Assembly: GCA_022376465.1 (NCBI GenBank)
Contig: JACDTU010000016.1
Coordinates: forward strand, 186,001 to 250,000
Direction: 5' to 3'
Source of the DNA: Cubamyces lactineus
Taxonomy: Eukaryota > Basidiomycota > Agaricomycetes > Polyporales > Polyporaceae
DNA: 64,000 bases
Below the pieces are notes generated by a model that was not told the DNA's origin, did no database searches, and was given only the letters and a program-made list of their open reading frames with translations. The position numbers were made by a program, and so were the translations under genes. Positions 56,785 through 64,000 of this stretch are shown here, piece by piece (position 1 is the stretch's first letter; each line of letters begins with the position of its first letter).

Positions 56785-58579
56785 TCACCATCCGCGCCAT
56801 CCGCGCTGCGAGTGCCCGTGGCCATGTGCATTCATGTTCGTGCTCGCGTTCGCGTGCGCCTGTTCTGCCGCCGCCCGCTCGCGGTCGTGGTGCCGCCTGT
56901 CATAGTCTTGGTCCCGGGGATATTCCCGACTGTCGTGCCGCGAAGACCGGTGGTGCGCTTTGCTGGCGTTGTCACGGTGGCTGCTGCTGTGGTGGCTGTG
57001 GCCGCTCTGCACGCTATCGCGCCGCGGGTCGCGCGCGTAGCCGTGCGTCGAGTGCCCACTGGTGGCGTAGCTAGCAGAAGCCGCTGCAGGATCATACCCG
57101 CCATAGATGCGCTCCGCGGGGCCCTCTGCGGAAGTTGGTCGGTCGCCGCGCGAAGGCGGGGAGGCGGAGTCAGTACGGGTGTGCCCGGCCACGTGGGAGT
57201 CAGCGGGAGGGTGCGACGAAGCCGAGGACTTACGCGAGGTGTGGCTTCGCCGGGGCGCGTCCTCGGTGCTATGGCGGTCGCGGTGGCTGCTGTGCCGTGA
57301 GCGGTGAGAGTGCGCACGGTCAACGTAAGCGTTGGCAGGTGGCGCGTGAGTTTGAGCAGGACCTGGCATACCGCGTCAGCGAATCGTTCCAGCGCAAGGA
57401 TGTACCGTTGCACGGACGGCAGGACTTACCGGAGGTGATAGGGACACTGTACGCTTGAGGTTGGGGCTGTTGCTGCGGAATATAGTAACTAGCGGGTTGA
57501 GCGGGCGCGTCCGCAATGGCTTGCGGTGGCTGGTGCGTCGGTGGTGGTGCGGTACCAGAACGGCCAGGCCCTTCAATGTGGCGGTTGGATTGAGCAGGCT
57601 GCTCAATGCCATTGATGGTACGGCGCTCGCCGTCTGGTGAAGAGTATGTGACATGCTCGTTTCCCTGACAAGTCAAGTCAGTTCCTGGAGTTGTTACATA
57701 TTGCCATTCGTAAGACAAAGCGCTCACGTCTGCGTCGATCATCTTGGTGATCACCTCGGTGCGCCCATTGACGGTTCTAGTCATCTGACTGCGTGACACC
57801 CACTGGCCGTTGCGACCAACCGCCTCGGTACGTGAGCTATACACCCTGCTATTGCCGCCTTCAATTTGGGGGAACATAGGGCCGCCCAGCAGAGAACCGA
57901 ATGGGGATGGGCCGAACAACGACCCACCAAAGGGAGACCCACCAAACGGCGAGCGGAAGAACGGATCATTGAATGGCGAGCGGAAGAACGGGTCATCAAA
58001 CGGAGAACGGAAGAATGGAGTGCCAGCGAAGAACGGGTCACTCTCAAATGCGCTATGGATGTCACCGAAGAGCGAGTTGAACAGCTCGAAGGGGTCTGTG
58101 AAGGTATACCCTCGGCGCGAGCGGGAACCGAACGGGGAGTTGAAGAAAGGATCGTTGAAACCATCGAAAGGTTCTCTGCTCGAAGTTCTGCCGAAGTCGG
58201 GCTGCTCTGTGGGAGGTGGCCAAACGCCGTGCTTATCGTATAGCTGAGGCGGATGGGAGCATTAGTTGGGACGGTGGTGAGGATGGAGATAGAGTACGTA
58301 CCTTGCGGTTTTGCTCGTTGTTCAGCACCTCATACGCATTGTTCACCAGTCTAAACTGTTCCTCTGCCGCTTTCTTGTCCGCTTGACTAACGTCCTGAGG
58401 CAACCTATCTGGATGCGTCTGCAAGGCTCGCTTGCGATAGGCTTTCCTCACTATTGAGGCGTTCTTTCTAAGTATCCATCGTGCGGCATCAGAAGATTAT
58501 ATTCCTTACCTTCTTCTTGAGTCGCATCCTTCTTGATTCCGAGTATCTCATACAGATTGGTGGCGGCGTTTGCAGACAT
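56785..58579 (-). CDS. DNAJB6-like J-protein with Phe-rich repeats and His/Ser-rich tail
   Basis: Hsp40 co-chaperone. Exon 1 reads [20 protein letters not shown]; exon 2 continues [20 protein letters not shown] with the HPD motif, then [16 protein letters not shown]. The middle is Phe/Gly/Pro-rich, with a three-fold RSPFxDPFF repeat (57945-58025) and [17 protein letters not shown] conserved block [38 protein letters not shown] and [10 protein letters not shown] resembles the C-terminal part of DNAJB6/MRJ-type anti-aggregation chaperones. The last exon is a low-complexity His/Ser/Arg/Asp tail ending HSQRGWRGW. Five or six exons. The J domain is certain; the DNAJB6-like role is inferred. Confidence 0.85.
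57945..58025 (-). repeat. 27 bp tandem coding repeat (RSPFxDPFF)
   Basis: Three consecutive 27 bp near-identical units start at about 57945, 57972 and 57999, each coding a 9-residue RSPFxDPFF unit in the J-protein's Phe-rich region. The units differ at a few positions. Confidence 0.85.
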
Positions 58580-59025
58580 AACGACAGTGAGCTGAGCTAC
58601 ACTTCGAGTCTAAAGCACTCGTGAGGGAGGAGGAGAGAAGGCGGGCGAACCAGGCCCGCTTGACGTCAGTAGAAAAGGGCTGCGAGGCGTCGCAAGGTGG
58701 CTGGGCGTTGTCGGCGGTGGCGACGAGCGAGGGAGCGCGAAGTAGCTGGAACTTTCGTCGTTCTTGAGTAAGACGCGGGGCAGGCGACCGCGACCCTACA
58801 TCATGCTAAGTATGTCCAACACAGCCACCACATGGCCTATCCCTCCCACGTGGCCGGCCTCCATCTTACAGATTTCCTCAAGCGCCCGTTTGCATTCTGC
58901 TGCCGTCTTGACTTCGAGACTCGAGCCCGGCTCCTTGCTTCTGAGGTTCACTCTGTTCAACATCGCTCTTCAGGAAATTGAAAAGCAATACGTGTAACTC
59001 ACAACTTCCTTGAGATCTTCCAACG
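58580..59025. promoter_or_regulatory. Divergent promoter between the J-protein and IPI3
   Basis: About 445 bp between divergent start codons. No TATA box stands out. Confidence 0.55.
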
Positions 59026-60927
59026 ATGCACCTCAACGAAGCGGTCCTATGCGCGACCGCACCGTCTGGCTCTGGTTCTGGCCCAGGAACACTTGCTCTG
59101 AACGATATACAAACTGGCACGACTCTCGCATCATGGAAGCAAACATCCGCCGCTACACATTGCACGGCGACTGTGCAGTCAAGGAATGGCCAGGGTGGCT
59201 TCATGCTCGCCGCGCAGCAGGACAAATCTATCATGAACGTCTATAACTTTCAGAAGGTACATCCGCTTGCTTCTCGTTCCTGTTTGCGGTTCATGAACAT
59301 ATACGGCATGCGCTCATAGGATCAACTTGCACTCAAAATCGTGCTCCCTGAAAGACTATCTGCGATTGCAGTAGACACAAGGGGCAAATACTGTGCAGGA
59401 GCGACCGCGCAGGGACGGATTTTCCTATGGGAGGCGCGTATCCCGTCACCTGTCTTGCTGTTCCCCTCATTGACTTGAATAGAACATATAGTAGATCGCG
59501 TCAGGGATTATGTTCAACTCATGGGATGCCCACTACCGTCAAATCAACGTTTTACGGTTTACCCAAGACGCCGCTGCCCTCCTCGCCGGTAGCGAGGATT
59601 CGGGGGTCAGCGTATGGTCTACACCAAGGTCTGTGCAGCAATAGCACCATTGATTTCTCTACGTATCAAGTATTGATTTTGCCATAGACTTGTGGACGAG
59701 ACTCTACAAAACGAGCTTCCAACTCCGTACTGCAGTTTTACCGACCACACACTCCCCGTAACCGATATCGTTTGCGGTGTTGGTCCCTTTCCTTCATGTC
59801 GTATCCTAACAGCATCAGTAGACCATACTGTCAAGGTAGGGACTCACTTCACTCCCTATCGCCAGTTGTGCTTATGAAGTCGCTACAGCTGTGGGACCCG
59901 GCCTCAAAAACTCTCCTCACCACCTTTTACTTCCCGCAACCCATTACTTGCATCTCTTGGGACCCCACAGAACGTCTTTTCTTCGCTGCATCCGCAGATG
60001 GGTCAATACACCAAGTCAACCTCTTCCGACAACGAGAGGACAAGTACAGTCGCGCCGCCATGGAAGCGGTTGGTGGTGCAGGAGTCAGCGACGTCATTCG
60101 CATCAACGATATTGACCCAAAAGACGCGAAAAAGCGTCTCATCTCTGTCGGGTTAGTGCGCTGTTTCTCCAGCTTCCCTCGTGACATACTCATCGACGTA
60201 CGGACAATTAGGGAACCTGTGACGGCGATGGCTATCTCTCTATCTGGGTCTATGCTTCTCGCCAGCACAACGTCAGGGCTCATCCATATCTACGACATTG
60301 CCTCCCACCAGCAACTCCGAACACTGTCGTCGCACAAGGGCATGGCCATCACACATCTATCGACCATGTTGCGACCCCCAGACCTCATCGGACACGTTAG
60401 CTTAACGCTCAGCGCCGGTGCAGCGGGTGATGCGAGGGAGAACATCCCAGTACGACCCGTGGCGCCCTTTCAACGGATTCGGGACGCGAAAGCGCGTGAA
60501 GCTCACGAAGTTTCCCTGATGCTCCCGCAACGTTCGGTAGGTAGTGCTGCTGTACAGGACATCATGAAATGCATGCTCACGCCGTCCTTCGTAGGCACCC
60601 CCAGGCACATTCTTCTCCTATTCCCGGGAGGAGCTCATCACGGACCATGCGTTCTTCGTCCAACCCTCCGCGGCCGGCCCTGAAGCGGCAGGAGTCTCGC
60701 TTCAGACTCGTGTCTCGGAACTAGAGAGCGAGGTCTCTCGCCTGCGCGAGCAGTTGAGCAAGGCGAAGGGGATCAACGATGTCATGTGGGAGACTGTTGT
60801 TCAGCGCATTGTAGCTGAAGGAAAGGAGAAGGGACAGGAAAAGGGGAGGGACAACGACGTAGCGGGAGCCCAGGAAGCGGACGCGCAGACAGAAAGCGGA
60901 CGGCGGAGAAAACGCAATCGCACTTGA
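59026..60927 (+). CDS. IPI3: Ipi3/WDR18-type WD40 ribosome-assembly factor
   Basis: WD40 protein of the Rix1-Ipi1-Ipi3 complex, needed for ITS2 processing and 60S pre-ribosome maturation in the nucleus. The start MHLNEAVLCATAPSGSGSGP precedes LNDIQTGTTLASWKQTSAA, QDKSIMNVYNFQK and LPERLSAIAVDTRGKYCAGA. Further blades give LAGSEDSGVSVWSTPR, SFTDHTLPVTDIVCGVGPFP, ILTASVDHTVK, ITCISWDPTERLFFAASADG and SMLLASTTSGLIHIYDIASH. An Ipi3-like insert follows (MLRPPDLIGHV). The C-terminal coiled coil LQTRVSELESEVSRLREQLS ends with a basic tail SGRRRKRNRT. About eight exons; a GTAGGT donor before the APPGTFFSYSREEL exon was inferred from frame. Assignment rests on blade order and the coiled-coil tail. Confidence 0.85.
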
Positions 60928-61050
60928 GGGTTATTCATCGACATATCTTACCAACTTATATTGACGTGGTTCCGTCAAGCCATAAACTTGCGCACTCAGA
61001 GCGACCGAACCGTACGTGCAGATGAAATGAATAGTACGCCGATACAGGAA

Positions 61051-61766
61051 TTACGAAGACGTAGGCTCGTCTTTGGGCTTGTATTTCTCCGGATCTGTCC
61101 CGTGGTATGGGTGGTTGACGAGGTTGATCCTGAAGGGGAGGTCAGTATTGTGGGTGCTTCAAGACGCCGGTATGGCTCACATGGGGAAGATATCTGGATT
61201 CCATATTAGCAAGGTCCGGTGATATGAGAAAATGGCACGTACGGAGTTTCAGCTGCGAAAACACAGAGTTGCGGTATGCAGCAGCCTGGACCCACTCAGG
61301 CTGGTCAGACTCGCCGTACAACGGCAGTCCCCGCCTCGCACGGTCCGTGAGCTCAGCAAGATCCCTCTCCTCTTCGCGCTTGTTCTCGGACCAGCCCCAG
61401 AAACGGACTTGCATCATAACACCCAGTGAGCAGAATTCACATACGGTATACAAGGACACTCACAGCTCGACCGTTGGTACGCCAACAGGAAGCCTCCGAT
61501 GAAGCCAAAGACACCGCCGAGGCGCAGCTGGGTCCTGAGCCTGAGTTTGGAAGGGTCCCACTTGTCTGTTCAACCATTTGTCACGTTCCTATGTACCGTA
61601 GCAGCAATGCTTGAAACGTACCCCACAGGTACAAGGCCGCAGGGAACGCGCCGGTCGCACCTGCCCAGACGGCATAATCCGACGGGCGCATGTAACGGAT
61701 TACGCGGGAAGCATGGGGGTCCGCGTCGATGAGAGGGTAGGGTGTCTCCACCACTTTGTTCGGCAT
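61051..61766 (-). CDS. NUXM: Complex I 21 kDa accessory subunit (NUXM family)
   Basis: Accessory subunit of mitochondrial NADH:ubiquinone oxidoreductase. The start MPNKVVETPYPLIDADPHAS leads to RYMRPSDYAVWAGATGAFPA, the signature of the fungal 21 kDa subunit, with one TM helix. Exon 2 gives LRLGGVFGFIGGFLLAYQRS, a second helix. Exon 3 gives FWGWSENKREEERDLAEL and RGLPLYGESDQPEWVQAAAY. The last exon ends INLVNHPYHGTDPEKYKPKD. Length of about 150-160 residues is normal. Its final donor appears to be GTGCCA rather than the adjacent GTACGT, because only that keeps the conserved HPYHGTD frame. It is divergent from the nucleoporin-like gene and convergent with IPI3. Confidence 0.9.
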
Positions 61767-62050
61767 TGTCGTCTATGGCGGCGGCGGCGAGGACGAAGAC
61801 GACGATGAGAGAGGCTGCTGTAGTTTAGCGCCTGTTGGCCCGGTATGGCAGGAGAACAGGGCGTGACCGGAGGAGTTTAGGGCAGGGCGCAAGGGAGGCC
61901 TTGTACTTGTGGCGCGTGTGGTCCCCGCACGCTCAGACAAGTCTTCAAGCCACGGTCAACTTCAGCCACATTCCACCATCTCCTGCTTCTTCTCCTTCTC
62001 TTCCTCCCTCTTCCGACCGTGGCTCTGTGTACAACCCTTCTCAACTCACC
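61767..62050. promoter_or_regulatory. Divergent promoter between NUXM and the nucleoporin-like gene
   Basis: 284 bp between divergent start codons, with a pyrimidine-rich leader just before the plus-strand ATG. Confidence 0.55.
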
Positions 62051-64000
62051 ATGAGCGGGGGTGGTGTCGTCCGATCGCAAAGCTCGCGCCGGCATGCCCG
62101 GAACAATAACGCGTCCCCGTATGCCCGCCCCAACCCTGTGGCAGCATCCAAGAAATCCACCGTGCGTTCATTGCTTCCATGTGTTGGGAAGCGTGCCTGA
62201 TATCACCCATTCCATTAAGGGTTGGAGCCTCACCGGTTTCCTCAGCTACCTTAATCCCCTTCGTACGTTCTCGTCAACTGCTCAGGATGCAGTGCCAACG
62301 GAGAACGACGCTGCAGCAGCATTATCGCTGCGAGGCCAACAGGTGCGTCGTTTACTATCCTCTATCGGGAATTTTGATAAGCTGATAGAGATTACAGATG
62401 GCCCAGACAAATCAACAGCCGCAGGCTCATGGTGGCGAAGATGCTCCCATGGAACTTCAAGATCAGACGGCAGAAGAAAGGGTGCAGCAGTCGCAGCCGC
62501 AACCATCCTCCAGCCAGTCTCGCTCGCCTCCCCAGTCAGCAGGAGGAGAACAGCGAACTTCGCCACGCAGCGATGAGTCCCGCGTCTCCACGTCGGTTAA
62601 CTTGCAGAAAGTGCAGGAGTTCCTCGACCAGAAGGGCGGTCGTCCTCTCAATCATGTCGAATTTGCTGGCTTGGTCTCCCTGCTCCAAAACAGCGTAGAA
62701 GGTGGTTCATATTCATGAAGTTTAGATGATCCTCGCTGATTTCATATCCCCAGACGACGACGATCATCATGAGCCGTTCCGTTTCTCCAAAAGTCCGAGC
62801 ACGCCGGCGCGTGGAATGACACCCAACGTCAACTTCTTGTCTCCAAGCACCTCAGAGCAAATGGTAGCAGCTGCAGGGACCGCAGCACAGAACGGCCGGA
62901 AGACTTTGGCTAGAAACCCAATGGGCGTCTATCGCTGGCAAGGTGGTGGTAGTGCTCGCCCGCGCAATCGCTACCAATCGCCCGGATTTGGATCAAGCGC
63001 AGCTCGACCTACGATCAAGCTGACCCCAGAGAAGCCGAAGACAGACAGCAAGAGAAGGCGTGTTGGCGAGGATGCCGCGAATTCATTACCGCAACGCGTC
63101 CCCAAGGCGAACGGTTCTGCAGCCAACCTCACACCCTCCTCCTCTACGACTTCGCAACTCAACGGCTCAGCCATGGTCAACGGTGCTCAGACGAACGGTA
63201 AGACCAACGGGGCTGCTCTTCCTGCCGCGCCTTCTACACCACGCATCCGTACTTCCGGCGTCAAGCCCACTACCCCTGCCGTTCCTTCGCCTCTCCGTCA
63301 GATGTGGGGCCAGTCAGACTCTCCACCACAAGCCTCTCCTCCTCAGCCTACCTCGAAACCCACACGGGCAGCGAGCTTCATGACCGAGCTCATCAAGGAG
63401 GTGACGCCGCCCAAGAAGCCCGACTTTGCTAACCCCTACGAAGCGGTGAGCCCCCTTCCTCGGCCACCACAGAAGAAGCAGCCGGCGCGCAAGACGCGTA
63501 GTGCTGCCAAGGCAGAAGCTGAAAAGGAGAAGCAAAAGGAGGAGACGCAAGTGAAGGAGGCAGAGCTCACCCCTCAGGCGATCATCGAGGCTACCGTCCC
63601 CAAGGCAAGTTCACTTCTGTATTCCCTACAGGACAAAGCTAATCGTGATTTTTAGGGGAGCAAGCGTGCTCGCCCCCCTCCCGAACTCATCGGCCAACGC
63701 AGTCCAGAGAAGCGGATCACATCGCCTCCCGATGCCAACTCTATGCGCCGGAGCACCAGGCTTAACGGCGCCGACTTCTCGTCGAATGGTACCAATGGGC
63801 CGTCGAAGGAGCCGTCCGCAACCAGCGAGGAAGAACAGCCTTCCCCGAAAAAGCAGCGCACTTCGACATTTGCTCCCCCCAAACCCATAAGGACTACCTC
63901 CGTCACAGTGGAGGAGATCGATGATGTGGAGATGTCATCCGCCCCAAGTTCAAAGGCTACTTCGACTCAACAATATACGTTGCCTTCTGAGGTCATAGAG
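62051..64000 (+). CDS. Probable nuclear-basket nucleoporin (Nup60/Nup1-like), 3' end outside window
   Basis: Starts MSGGGVVRSQSSRRHARNNN, then an exon with GWSLTGFLSYLNPLRTF, a possible amphipathic membrane-binding helix. A Gln/Ser-rich part follows, then LQKVQEFLDQKGGRPLNHVE and FAGLVSLLQN. The most informative block is EPFRFSKSPSTPARGMTPNV and MGVYRWQGGGSARPRNRYQS, which recalls the conserved motif of Nup60/Nup1-type basket nucleoporins. The rest is basic and disordered, with a KRRR cluster that could be a nuclear localisation signal and repeated Pro/Ser stretches. No FG repeats lie within the window; they could be downstream. Exons near the 5' end are inferred. The assignment is tentative, but a nuclear-envelope protein is the best fit. 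Confidence 0.55.

Noticed and set aside
1..64000. tRNA genes, rRNA, CRISPR arrays, insertion sequences, long terminal repeats
   Set aside because: I looked for A/B box pairs, repeated arrays, transposase or integrase motifs and terminal repeats and saw none that hold up; a covariance-model and repeat search would be needed to exclude small ones.

Overview
The window is nuclear DNA from a filamentous basidiomycete, most likely a GC-rich agaricomycete such as a polypore. The reasons are split genes with many 45-70 nt GT-AG introns, a DUF6533 membrane protein, a Ste50/Ubc2-type adaptor with SAM, RA and two SH3 domains, a Cys6 zinc-cluster factor, and a chromodomain fused to an hmdU-DNA-kinase-type helical domain. 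Exons were joined by eye from splice signals and family conservation. CDS coordinates run from start to stop and include introns. The genes are packed on both strands with short divergent promoters.

Positions 1-12,100 hold housekeeping genes: mitoferrin (cut by the window edge), an Hpt1-type purine phosphoribosyltransferase, Pol III subunit RPC4, symplekin/Pta1 and V-ATPase subunit G. Positions 12,600-16,200 hold a zinc-cluster transcription factor. Positions 16,200-24,000 are accessory in character: a DUF6533 membrane protein, a decayed UbiA prenyltransferase joined to the heme-binding exon of a lost cytochrome P450, and an intact UbiA prenyltransferase. This looks like the remains of a meroterpenoid-type locus.

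Positions 24,000-31,200 carry TAF10 and ADA1/Hfi1, two SAGA subunits either side of a Gfo/Idh/MocA dehydrogenase, then makorin. A plus-strand spliced transcript with an unusually long, structured intron may lie between TAF10 and the dehydrogenase. Positions 31,700-43,600 are a run of minus-strand genes: a sedolisin protease, a Gly-X carboxypeptidase, a Zap1-like zinc-finger factor with a cysteine-rich N-terminus, an F-box-like protein, and a cytidylyltransferase paralogue that appears to lack the catalytic HxGH.

Positions 44,000-64,000 carry OHCU decarboxylase (urate breakdown), a J-protein, the hmdU-kinase-helical/chromodomain protein, a large Ser/Pro-rich protein with acidic DDDF-DFQ motifs, the Ste50/Ubc2 adaptor, a DNAJB6-like J-protein with a 9-residue repeat, the ribosome-assembly WD40 protein Ipi3, the complex I subunit NUXM, and the start of a probable nuclear-basket nucleoporin. 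The best leads for something new are the hmdU-kinase-helical/chromo fusion, the HxGH-less cytidylyltransferase paralogue, the prenyltransferase/P450 relic, and the structured-intron transcript.
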